Positions 1 to 6,490 of a stretch of DNA of 14,464 nucleotides are shown one piece after another. The stretch lies in NCBI GenBank assembly GCA_905373565.1, contig CAJPTT010000015.1, forward strand, positions 1 to 14,464, read 5' to 3'. The stretch is from an uncultured Treponema sp. (GTDB lineage: Bacteria; Spirochaetota; Spirochaetia; Treponematales; Treponemataceae). A model generated the notes under the pieces. It saw nothing but the letters and a program-made list of their open reading frames with translations, had not been told where the DNA came from and did no database searches. Position 1 is the stretch's first letter. Each line of letters starts with the position of its first letter. The translations under genes and the position numbers were made by a program.

Positions 1-24
1 GTATAGGGGATATTGTCGGTAAAA

Positions 25-129
25 TTATACTTGATAAATATGTTTTAAATGTTTAATTACAGCATCGGCAAAGTGTTCTCCGCCCGGACACGCCACAATA
101 GCCAAATTAGCAGAACCGGAATACATCAT
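25..129 (-). CDS. Start of an unidentified gene; frame closes after 34 codons (possible ribose-phosphate pyrophosphokinase N-terminus, frameshifted)
   Basis: A strong ribosome-binding site, GAGGAGA (135-141, minus strand), stands 5 nt before an ATG at 127-129; a second ATG follows immediately. The 34-residue product contains LAIVACPGGEHFADAVIKHL and ends in a TAA at 25-27. The segment reads like the beginning of a normal globular enzyme, not a complete peptide. From memory it resembles the N-terminus of spirochaete-type ribose-phosphate pyrophosphokinase, but I cannot confirm this. If the frame shifts just before the stop, reading continues as KYNFTDNIPY to the window edge, so a frameshift, a sequencing error or a pseudogene are all possible. 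Only 24 bases remain beyond the stop, so the outcome cannot be settled here. Confidence 0.45.
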   Translation of the reverse strand: MMYSGSANLAIVACPGGEHFADAVIKHLKHIYQV

Positions 130-164
130 ATCCGTCTCCTCATGTCGGAATAAAGTCGAGCATT

Positions 165-192
165 AGTTTACATATTTCAGAAAAAAATTCAA
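165..192 (-). promoter_or_regulatory. Candidate sigma-70-type promoter for the leftmost gene
   Basis: On the minus strand, TTGAAT (187-192) is followed after 16 nt by TAAACT (165-170). It lies about 36 nt ahead of the ATG at 129 and between the long hairpin and the ribosome-binding site. The -35 matches 4 of 6 and the -10 matches 4 of 6, so the call is weak and rests mainly on position. Confidence 0.3.
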
Positions 193-198
193 TCGGTC

Positions 199-357
199 TT
201 TGCTGGGCAAACGCATCAGGTTGTTTTTTAGCAGCCCCGCAGAAAAATTGATACTATTCGACCAGAGTTGAACCGCTTCGCGTTTCAAATGGTCTCATCG
301 TATCAATTTTTCCGCGTTTTTTATCTACTCTACCTGATGCGTTCACCCGCCTGCAAG
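199..357. repeat. Long nested inverted repeat (about 150-bp hairpin) between two genes
   Basis: Four nested complementary arms share one centre. The outer arms are 205-220 (GGGCAAACGCATCAGG) and 333-348 (CCTGATGCGTTCACCC), 14 of 16 paired. The next arms are 239-254 (GCAGAAAAATTGATAC) and 300-315, 15 of 16 paired. Further in are GACCA 260-264 with TGGTC 290-294, TTGAA 268-272 with TTCAA 284-288, and CGC 274-276 with GCG 280-282 around a TTC loop. The outer end extends by TTGC/GCAA (200-203 with 353-356). On the plus strand the second arm is followed by GTTTTTT (316-322), like an intrinsic terminator, but no plus-strand gene ends here. It lies downstream of the 365-1978 gene and may end its transcript, or be a structured RNA or small dispersed element. 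Confidence 0.75.
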
Positions 358-364
358 AAATTAC

Positions 365-1978
365 CTAGAAACCAATACCTACGCCAAGCTTTATCCCAAA
401 GCCGGACAGCGTTGTGAATGTACGTCTGAAATCATGAGATGCAACCGATGCGGCAAGGTTAAGAGTGAACCAACGTGAATCGATAAAGAAGCAGAGCTCA
501 TGCCGCCACATTCGTTCGATACATCCGGTGTCAAAATAAACCCCGAGCACCTTTGCAAAACGGCTTTCAATTTTGAGTCCCCCGTCCGCATAATACGGCT
601 TTGCATTGATAACCGGAAAAGCAAGAAACGGCGATAAGATTAAATAATCATTTTGCAAGGGTCTAAAATCCGCTCCGATATTTATCTTTAACGGACGCAT
701 AATCTTTTTCTGCGGCAGATCGGCAGAAAGCGGATCCACATCCATACTTGGAGTAAAAATTTCTTTATTTTTATCCTTCTTAGTTTCCAGAAGATTATCC
801 AGCGTACCTTCATATTCAAAATGACTCCGTATTCCCGTATTCATTTGTACAACCATAATCGGCAAATAATTTATCCCGCCGGTAACGGCAACCCATTTTG
901 TCGGGCTGTATGATCCTGCTAAGCTTAAATCAAGTCCGCCGTTTTTTAAGAGTTCGGTTCCGGAAAGACCTCTTTCCGCTGCCAGTGCCGGCATATACCC
1001 GTAAATATTCATAGTGCCTTCCGCTTTCACATTCAGCCCTTCAATAGCATCGTCGTTTGTTTTAGGCGATAAGGTGAATGTTGCCTGAGGATTTTCCATA
1101 TACGCAAGCGGAACAAAATATGCAAGCCGTGCGGAAAAGCCGTAATTCGGTTTTCTCAATTGATACATCACGCCCGTATCGGCAAAGACATTGAGCTTTG
1201 CGTTGAGAACCCCTTTGATTGTCTCTCCCTGCGCATTTGCCGCATTTCCTTTTGCTACAAGATCGAGCAGACTTTTTGAGACATTCATCCATCCGTCCGC
1301 ATTAACCGTGGTGGAGAGTTTTACCGTGTGTTCTCCAAGTACCGTAAACTGAAAAAACCAATCAAAGTTAAATAAAGCGCTCGCATGGAGCCCCGACTTT
1401 ATTGTCTTTTGTGAAAGTTTATTAAAGTCGATAACAAGTTCCGGTTTAAAAAAATCGGAGAAAGAGACCACATTGTTGGCACCGAGAGCGCCCATTGTTA
1501 ATCCTGAATGCATGGATAACGAACGCCGCTTAGTTCTTTTTGTCGGTTCATTCATTTCAACCGGCTGCAATATGTCTTTCCGCTCTTGCGTTTTGCTGCC
1601 GCTTTCTCCCGTAGAAATTACCGTTTTCATATCGGAAGAGTCGTCTCCCTCAGTTATATTTGCAGCCGGTGAGTTTACGGATTCGGGGGTATCGGTATCC
1701 GCATTGGCCGCAGCTTCGGCGAGAGTTTCTTCGGGAGTCGTATCGGACGCAGTTTCCGCACTGCTGTTATTATCAGCAGAGGCATCATTTTCGGATAGGC
1801 CTGCCGTATCTTCCTGAGAAGGTTGAACGGGTGATACATCGTTTTTGACAGGGGCAGTTGCCGTTTCTTGCTCGGCTGCTATTTCAGAATCGGTACTCCC
1901 GTTTACCGCAGTCTGTCCGAAAGCCGTAAAAGCACCCATCATCACGATACAAACTATACTAAAACATATTTTTTTCAT
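365..1978 (-). CDS. Putative outer-membrane beta-barrel protein with a long acidic N-terminal linker, 537 aa
   Basis: I do not recognise a named family. The start is the ATG at 1978: MKKICFSIVCIVMMGAFTAFG is a typical signal peptide, and GGAGGAG (1984-1990) sits 5 nt upstream. A longer in-frame reading from a TTG at 2071 lacks such a site. After cleavage near residue 21-22, residues 23-150 are rich in Glu, Asp, Ser, Thr and Ala, look disordered, and end in a basic patch (KRTKRR). Residues 155-537 show alternating hydrophobic and polar strands with aromatic girdles, and the chain ends in Phe (GVGIGF), the usual C-terminal signal of outer-membrane barrels. It follows the 841-residue exported protein, with a terminator hairpin between them, and has a structured leader of its own. 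The barrel topology is inferred from strand patterning alone. Confidence 0.75.
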   Translation of the reverse strand: MKKICFSIVCIVMMGAFTAFGQTAVNGSTDSEIAAEQETATAPVKNDVSPVQPSQEDTAGLSENDASADNNSSAETASDTTPEETLAEAAANADTDTPESVNSPAANITEGDDSSDMKTVISTGESGSKTQERKDILQPVEMNEPTKRTKRRSLSMHSGLTMGALGANNVVSFSDFFKPELVIDFNKLSQKTIKSGLHASALFNFDWFFQFTVLGEHTVKLSTTVNADGWMNVSKSLLDLVAKGNAANAQGETIKGVLNAKLNVFADTGVMYQLRKPNYGFSARLAYFVPLAYMENPQATFTLSPKTNDDAIEGLNVKAEGTMNIYGYMPALAAERGLSGTELLKNGGLDLSLAGSYSPTKWVAVTGGINYLPIMVVQMNTGIRSHFEYEGTLDNLLETKKDKNKEIFTPSMDVDPLSADLPQKKIMRPLKINIGADFRPLQNDYLILSPFLAFPVINAKPYYADGGLKIESRFAKVLGVYFDTGCIERMWRHELCFFIDSRWFTLNLAASVASHDFRRTFTTLSGFGIKLGVGIGF

Positions 1979-2029
1979 TTTATCTCCTCCCGATAAGAAC
2001 CGGCAGTTTCTTTTTATTCGTGCGGAGGG

Positions 2030-2082
2030 TTTAATACCCGCCGTCCTCGGCAACGCTCTGCGTCGTAACAAAGGGTATTAAA
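2030..2082 (-). promoter_or_regulatory. Structured leader upstream of the 537-aa protein: three-way junction candidate
   Basis: A perfect 10-bp inverted repeat, TTTAATACCC (2030-2039) and GGGTATTAAA (2073-2082), encloses 33 nt that hold two small hairpins: GCCG/CGGC (2040-2043 with 2048-2051) and ACGC/GCGT (2053-2056 with 2060-2063). In the minus-strand RNA this gives a closed stem with two arms, ending about 40 nt before the Shine-Dalgarno. The GGGT of the inner arm could instead pair with ACCC just downstream (2027-2030), giving an alternative fold. I do not recognise a known riboswitch class. Confidence 0.45.
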
Positions 2083-2107
2083 GCCGACTGCAACCACCTT
2101 ATGAGAA

Positions 2108-2139
2108 CAACAACCCCGACGCTTGTGTCGGGGTTGTTG
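2108..2139 (-). terminator. Intrinsic terminator-like hairpin after the 841-aa gene
   Basis: CAACAACCCCGAC (2108-2120) and GTCGGGGTTGTTG (2127-2139) form a perfect 13-bp stem with a 6-nt loop, starting 2 nt past the stop codon at 2142-2144. In the minus-strand direction the trailing sequence is TTCTCAT, only weakly T-rich, so termination may be partial. Confidence 0.7.
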
Positions 2140-2141
2140 AT

Positions 2142-4667
2142 TTATAGCGTAGTATCAATATTCAATCCCGCTACAACGGAAAAAGTTGCCTTTAATTCCA
2201 AGTCTTTTTTAATAGTATAAGAACCTTCATCAAACTTTACATACATTTCCGTAGAAGTAGTTTCTTCACTTCTCAATTTTTGCCATTCATCGCCATCAAA
2301 CGCTATCGGCGACTCTTTTCCGGGTTTTAAAACTAAGGATTTTTCTATATCGCCTGTACTATTTTTTGCGCGGAAAACAAGGTTCGGCGTAAAGCCTGAT
2401 TCGTTTTTAAGGCTTGCATCCAACTGAATAAAGCGCATTGTATTCAGCATATCGGTAAACGGAGATGTTTGCTGTGATGAGTTCTTTCCTAAAAAATCGT
2501 TAGGAATGGTATCCCCTGTAAACGATGATAGCGGCATTTCACCACCGTTTGCACCCACGGTAAAAGCGACCGGTATATCTATAAGGAGATCAACCTCTAT
2601 CTCGGTTTTTTTTCCGCTATTTTTAGCTGCTTCGTATTTAGCGCGGGTAATAGTAATACCGTTATCCATAGACATCGAAAAAGCAAACCGCAACCTTGAA
2701 GGATATTTATTGAGTACCTCATGCAAATTGTCAACCCTGAACATATAAGGAGGAATAGCTCCCGTAAAATCCTTTCCGTCTTCCGCAGGAAGTACACCGG
2801 CCGGAAGCTGTTGCAGAGGAGCCGAATCATCGAACAGTGTTTCCGTCTCTCGATTTGAAGCGGTTTTGACATATTCGGTAAAGAATTTGGTTCTAATTTT
2901 TGTATTGTTATCAAACAAATCGGATCCGGCATAAAAATACATCGGCATTTTATCCAGTTTCATATTTGCATCTTTCATTTTTGCAAGAAAAGACGGTGTA
3001 AGATCTTTATCTTTCGGGAAAGAACTCTTTTTATTCTCTTTCGCCTTTACCGTCATCTCGGTCCAATCAAGTTCAAAACGGACAGCTCCTGAAAATTTTA
3101 TGGTGCTATCTGTCTTTATATTTTTCAAGGTAAAGGGATCATCATGTGTATTCTGCCCCGGCAACAGTACCTGCGTTTTTAAATCAAAGTTTTCCATATT
3201 CTCAATAGGCAAATCAAAATTGTTTCCTCCGGGATACGTTTGCTCCGTTTCTCCCGGGTTAAATGTCTTTTCTTGTTCCGGATTGATTCCGAAGCATGCT
3301 GAAAAAAGTTTGATTTTTATCGGATTACCGGCAGGCAAACCGTTATTCAGCTTTATTTTTGCAGTAACGGTGTTTAAATGTATCGTTTTAATCCAAGTTT
3401 TCATTCCGTCAGGGATAGGTTCACTTTCCGACGGTTTATTGTCTTTGTTTGCCAGTGTAATTTCAGAAAATTCCTCTATGGAAAAATTAAAATTGACGGA
3501 CAGATTCTCCTGATAAGTATACGTCGCGTTAGTCAGCGTAATTTTAAGCTTAGGAGTGTATGTCAGTGAAGGTTGATTATTCAATGTTTTATTGGCAAGA
3601 GAAACGGATGTTCCTAACGGCTGGAAGCTGCTTGGGGTAATCGCAAGTCCTCCACTGCCTGCCTGCGTTATTGCAGTTTGTTCTTCTATCGTTATACCCG
3701 TCCAATCGGCAGGCATATCCATCGATAACTTCAGTTCCCCTGCTCCGATCTTTGCTCTTTGGAAGTTTTCCGGCAGCGGAATATCAACCGATCCCGGCGC
3801 CGGTGTAATCTCCGGTTCGGCATTTACTCCGGTCGCTCGTATGATCCTTCCGTGCAACGTACGGGATATTTCTGCATTTCCCGGCCCGCCGATGACGTTC
3901 TTTACCGTCAATGTAAGTGTTATTGTACCGGCTATCTCTTTACCGTCCAACGGGAACCGCACATGGTATCCCGTTATATTTCCGGGAATGGAATGTCCGT
4001 TGCTTTCCATTTTCGCTTTTGTAATCTCATAATTGACACCATGGGGCGCTGTCGAAATTTCAAAATATGATCCGGTATCAAACGTTATTGTAGCAAATCC
4101 GCTAAAATTAACGGGAACAGGGGCAAGCTCTTGTTCCCCTATCCCTGCCGCGGGTACATGTACCGAAATAGGCGGGGTCGGCTGTTGATTGAATTTTTCC
4201 AACAACTTTGTGTTAATATCCGTCGCACTTACCCCAAGGTTTTTAGTTTGTCGTATTTTAGGGATGGAAATATTCTTATCAAATTTTCTTGAAAGGCCAT
4301 CGCCGTTTTCCGTTGCATTGTTGCCGAAATATTTATCCAGATCAAAATCGAAAGATTGAAGAGGGTAATGGACTAAATAGCGAAGCTGTTCCTTATCCGG
4401 TGCATCGGCCGGTGTATAATTATGGACTCGGGCTTTTTTGTCCGTATCATTCGTTGTTCCATCGGTTTCCGACCCCTTTTCGGTAATTTTTTCGGGTGAA
4501 AAATATTCTTTTGCAGAAAAACTTCGCGAGCCGAGCGGAATATAAAGATCGGGACTGGCCTTTACCTTGACAGATGAGAACGGCTGCAAACGGCACGTAG
4601 CGGTAAAAGCTAATACAATAAACATACTAACATACACAAAATATTTGCCATATTTATGATAGAACAT
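2142..4667 (-). CDS. Exported beta-rich protein, possible lipoprotein, 841 aa
   Basis: Family not recognised. The ATG at 4667 is preceded by AGAGGAGAA, a good ribosome-binding site. Residues 1-7 are charged, residues 10-24 are hydrophobic, and Cys25 follows FTAT, so it could be a spirochaetal lipoprotein. The residues before the cysteine are atypical, however, and ordinary signal-peptide cleavage is the alternative. The mature chain has few cysteines, many Thr, Asn, Lys and Pro, and predicted short strands throughout. Segments of similar strand pattern recur near residues 187 (NFSGFATITFDTG), 304 (AKIGAGELKLSMD), 428 and 522 (TIKFSGAVRFELDW), about 95-125 apart, suggesting tandem beta-sandwich domains. 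No catalytic motif was seen. It has its own promoter candidate and a terminator on each side, so it is probably transcribed mainly as a single gene. Confidence 0.75.
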   Translation of the reverse strand: MFYHKYGKYFVYVSMFIVLAFTATCRLQPFSSVKVKASPDLYIPLGSRSFSAKEYFSPEKITEKGSETDGTTNDTDKKARVHNYTPADAPDKEQLRYLVHYPLQSFDFDLDKYFGNNATENGDGLSRKFDKNISIPKIRQTKNLGVSATDINTKLLEKFNQQPTPPISVHVPAAGIGEQELAPVPVNFSGFATITFDTGSYFEISTAPHGVNYEITKAKMESNGHSIPGNITGYHVRFPLDGKEIAGTITLTLTVKNVIGGPGNAEISRTLHGRIIRATGVNAEPEITPAPGSVDIPLPENFQRAKIGAGELKLSMDMPADWTGITIEEQTAITQAGSGGLAITPSSFQPLGTSVSLANKTLNNQPSLTYTPKLKITLTNATYTYQENLSVNFNFSIEEFSEITLANKDNKPSESEPIPDGMKTWIKTIHLNTVTAKIKLNNGLPAGNPIKIKLFSACFGINPEQEKTFNPGETEQTYPGGNNFDLPIENMENFDLKTQVLLPGQNTHDDPFTLKNIKTDSTIKFSGAVRFELDWTEMTVKAKENKKSSFPKDKDLTPSFLAKMKDANMKLDKMPMYFYAGSDLFDNNTKIRTKFFTEYVKTASNRETETLFDDSAPLQQLPAGVLPAEDGKDFTGAIPPYMFRVDNLHEVLNKYPSRLRFAFSMSMDNGITITRAKYEAAKNSGKKTEIEVDLLIDIPVAFTVGANGGEMPLSSFTGDTIPNDFLGKNSSQQTSPFTDMLNTMRFIQLDASLKNESGFTPNLVFRAKNSTGDIEKSLVLKPGKESPIAFDGDEWQKLRSEETTSTEMYVKFDEGSYTIKKDLELKATFSVVAGLNIDTTL

Positions 4668-4744
4668 GATTTCTCCTCTTATTTTATAGACATAATGAGT
4701 CTAACAACCGTGACAATTTTGAGCGGCAAAACAATATTTTAAAG

Positions 4745-4773
4745 ATTATATCATGTTAGTTACCGAAAAACAA
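4745..4773 (-). promoter_or_regulatory. Promoter for the 841-aa exported protein
   Basis: On the minus strand, TTGTTT (4768-4773) is followed by a 17-nt spacer and a perfect TATAAT (4745-4750), preceded by GA. It lies about 78 nt upstream of the ATG and directly adjoins the T-tract of the terminator of the preceding operon, a compact terminator-promoter junction. The -35 matches 3 of 6 bases. Confidence 0.5.
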
Positions 4774-4776
4774 GAT

Positions 4777-4810
4777 AAAAAAAGGGAGCCGACTAAAAAA
4801 GGCGGCTCCC
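4777..4810 (-). terminator. Strong intrinsic terminator of the coaE-SPOR operon
   Basis: The stem GGGAGCCG (4784-4791) pairs with CGGCTCCC (4803-4810) around an 11-nt loop. In the minus-strand transcript it is followed at once by a run of seven T (plus-strand A 4777-4783). It starts 28 nt past the stop codon of the SPOR protein. Confidence 0.88.
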
Positions 4811-4838
4811 GATCTTATCGTTATGTATAGGTTTCTAT

Positions 4839-5687
4839 TTAATTATTCGTTTTTATCTTTTCTTCCGCAATATAACTGTTTTCAAAACCTTTAATTTTTT
4901 TGATGCTATTGAGCCAGTATTTTGCTTCGGTGTTATTGGTAAAGGGGCCTACCCTTACACGGTGCGTTAAACCGGCCGCAGTTTCTTTGGTAAAGATTTC
5001 AACCTTCATGTGCTGAGCGGCAAGTTTATCCCGCGCTCGTTCGGCATTAATCCTGCTTGCAAGCGAAGCGGTTTGAACCCAATAAAGGATTTGAATCTGC
5101 GACGTGGCAGGCTTTGCATACGTCTTTGCCTTAGGTTTAACGGTAAGAGAAACGCTCGCTTGTGTGGATTTCTTTTTTACGGGCGCTTTCGGTTGCGCTT
5201 TGACTGCGGGAGCAACTTGCGGCTGTACCGGCGCCGACATCTCTTCTTTCTTTGCACCGGACAGCTGCGGTTGTTCTTCCGGTTGCTCCGGAGCAGTCTC
5301 GATGCCGATTTGCTCCGCCAATTCTTTAGGAAGACCGGAAACATCGTCAGTTCCTGCCTGCACAGTTAAATCGGAAACATCAATGCCGCTTGTTTGGCTG
5401 CTCTGCCCGTCGGTTGAAACGATATTCACATTATTTAAATTGATAATATTTCCCGTGGCCGTGGGAGCATCCCTATCCAGCCCGGCAACCCTATCGGGAT
5501 ATCGTGCCCATAAGTCGGGATCCACATTGGTCGATGTACCTGCAATTTCATAAAGAACAGTTTCCCCGCCTGCTTGTGCAGTTGCGCTATTCCGTGACGG
5601 CGAATATAAAAACAGTGCAATACCGAAAATAATCAATACGAATAAGCTTACCGAAAGGATAACCCATAAAATTTTCTTTTGTTCCAT
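4839..5687 (-). CDS. Membrane-anchored SPOR-domain (peptidoglycan-binding) protein, 282 aa
   Basis: Residues 1-7 are polar and cytoplasmic, and residues 8-28 (ILWVILSVSLFVLIIFGIAL) form a single transmembrane anchor. A periplasmic region of about 100 residues follows, then a Pro/Gln/Lys/Ala-rich linker (about 130-195). The C-terminal SPOR domain (about 199-277) has YWVQTASLAS, then AERARDKLA, then THRVRVGPFTN and the end of the last strand. SPOR domains bind glycan strands stripped of stem peptides and often mark division sites; the role here is inferred. The start at 5687 is chosen because the hydrophobic anchor follows directly. A longer reading to 5846 would overlap coaE and has no export logic. 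The ribosome-binding site GAGGA overlaps the coaE stop codon and only 8 nt separate the genes, so translation is probably coupled. Confidence 0.88.
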   Translation of the reverse strand: MEQKKILWVILSVSLFVLIIFGIALFLYSPSRNSATAQAGGETVLYEIAGTSTNVDPDLWARYPDRVAGLDRDAPTATGNIINLNNVNIVSTDGQSSQTSGIDVSDLTVQAGTDDVSGLPKELAEQIGIETAPEQPEEQPQLSGAKKEEMSAPVQPQVAPAVKAQPKAPVKKKSTQASVSLTVKPKAKTYAKPATSQIQILYWVQTASLASRINAERARDKLAAQHMKVEIFTKETAAGLTHRVRVGPFTNNTEAKYWLNSIKKIKGFENSYIAEEKIKTNN

Positions 5688-5695
5688 AGCTGTCC

Positions 5696-6328
5696 TCAAA
5701 AACCCTTTTCGCGAAGCACACGCTCGATCTTTTTCCGTAAAGACTGCACGGAACGAGCGTTCACTACGCTTACAATATCGGCATTTTGCGAAAGGTATTG
5801 AGCAAAGAAATCTCTTTGCTGCAAAAAACGAGCAATTAACCGGCAAAAAGGCAGGCCGTCCCGTTTTTTGCCCCTGATAAGCCTGATCAAAAACGGCGCT
5901 TTAATGTAAAGAATAAACGAGCATTCCGATGTTAGGGAGGTCTTATGCAATGTCGGCGCGTTGAGCACAACCGGTCGGTTCGGTTGTTCGGTTAAAGCGG
6001 TTTTAATAAGATTACGGATACATACCTCAATTTTCGGGAGAATATATGCCTCGTGTTCCGCCAGCAGCGCCGGTTCCGAAAAAAGCAAGATACTCAAGGC
6101 TTTTCTATCCAATGAACCGTCGGACGCCCGCAACGGCAACCCTCGTTTTTCGGCATGAGGGGAAAACCGTGTTATTACAGCCTCGCTTTCTTCCTGCAAA
6201 ACAATATGAGCAACCTTATCGGCATCGATAACGACATATCCTTTTTCTTCAAGGAAATCCGCAACGATGTTTTTCCCCGCACAGGACTGCCCTGCCAGCC
6301 CGATAAGATTGACTATCTTTTGTACCAT
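5696..6328 (-). CDS. coaE: Dephospho-CoA kinase, divergent, 210 aa
   Basis: It would phosphorylate the 3'-hydroxyl of dephospho-CoA, the last step of coenzyme A synthesis, in the cytoplasm. The glycine-rich loop is at residues 10-20 (GLAGQSCAGKN), the family motif DADKVAH is at 35-41, and the C-terminal half has the expected lid pattern of basic residues (RLIRGKKRD, RFLQQRDFF). Length fits the family (about 200). Two positions are unusual: the Ser/Thr that normally follows the P-loop lysine is Asn20, and the usual PLLFE-like segment reads NAPTLHKT at 123-130. Spirochaete homologues are divergent, so activity is plausible but unproven. The ATG at 6328 has GGAGGAG (6332-6338) upstream. A strong terminator ends only 4 nt before that site, so expression must depend on read-through or attenuation. 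Confidence 0.85.
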   Translation of the reverse strand: MVQKIVNLIGLAGQSCAGKNIVADFLEEKGYVVIDADKVAHIVLQEESEAVITRFSPHAEKRGLPLRASDGSLDRKALSILLFSEPALLAEHEAYILPKIEVCIRNLIKTALTEQPNRPVVLNAPTLHKTSLTSECSFILYIKAPFLIRLIRGKKRDGLPFCRLIARFLQQRDFFAQYLSQNADIVSVVNARSVQSLRKKIERVLREKGF

Positions 6329-6342
6329 CCGCTCCTCCGGCT

Positions 6343-6382
6343 AAAAAAAATCCGCAAACAGCTATGCCGCCTGCGGATTTTT
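6343..6382 (-). terminator. Intrinsic terminator of the 1360-aa gene, abutting the coaE ribosome-binding site
   Basis: AAAAATCCGCA (6346-6356) pairs with TGCGGATTTTT (6372-6382), an 11-bp stem with a 15-nt loop. In the minus-strand transcript the stem is followed by a run of eight T (plus-strand A 6343-6350, shared with the stem base). The loop contains GCCGCC (6366-6371, plus strand), complementary to GGCGGC at 6431-6436, so the loop could pair upstream. Confidence 0.82.
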
Positions 6383-6490
6383 CACGCTGCCGGGAGCGAA
6401 CCCAAAGTCAGTTACTTTTTCACTATCCCCGGCGGCAAATACATTTAAGAGGCGCCTCTACAAAATTGAAGTTGTCGAGGCTTCCCGTTC
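6383..6490 (-). promoter_or_regulatory. Structured spacer between the 1360-aa gene and coaE; possible attenuator or dispersed repeat
   Basis: Just past the stop of the OmpA-domain gene is a hairpin, GCCTCTACAA (6454-6463) with TTGTCGAGGC (6472-6481), 9 of 10 paired. It overlaps a 12-bp perfect palindrome, AGAGGCGCCTCT (6448-6459). Further along, GGCGGC (6431-6436) can pair with the loop of the terminator at 6343-6382. A ten-codon open frame (MYLPPGIVKK) runs through 6412-6444 on the minus strand without a Shine-Dalgarno; I do not call it a gene. I found no convincing promoter here. Confidence 0.4.

Noticed and set aside
199..357. Integron attC site, since treponemes can carry chromosomal integrons and the hairpin has AACGC/GCGTT ends
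   Set aside because: The arms do not fit RYYYAAC and GTTRRRY on either strand, and no integrase or cassette array is present.
365..2071. Longer start (TTG at 2071) for the 537-aa protein
   Set aside because: It would put 31 basic residues before the signal peptide, and the ATG at 1978 has a perfect ribosome-binding site.
4839..5846. Longer start for the SPOR protein overlapping coaE
   Set aside because: The extra 53 residues are antisense-like and Cys/Arg-rich, and the ATG at 5687 is followed directly by the membrane anchor.
6412..6444. Ten-codon leader peptide MYLPPGIVKK in the spacer before coaE
   Set aside because: There is no Shine-Dalgarno and no link between its codons and coaE function; it is mentioned only as part of the structured spacer.
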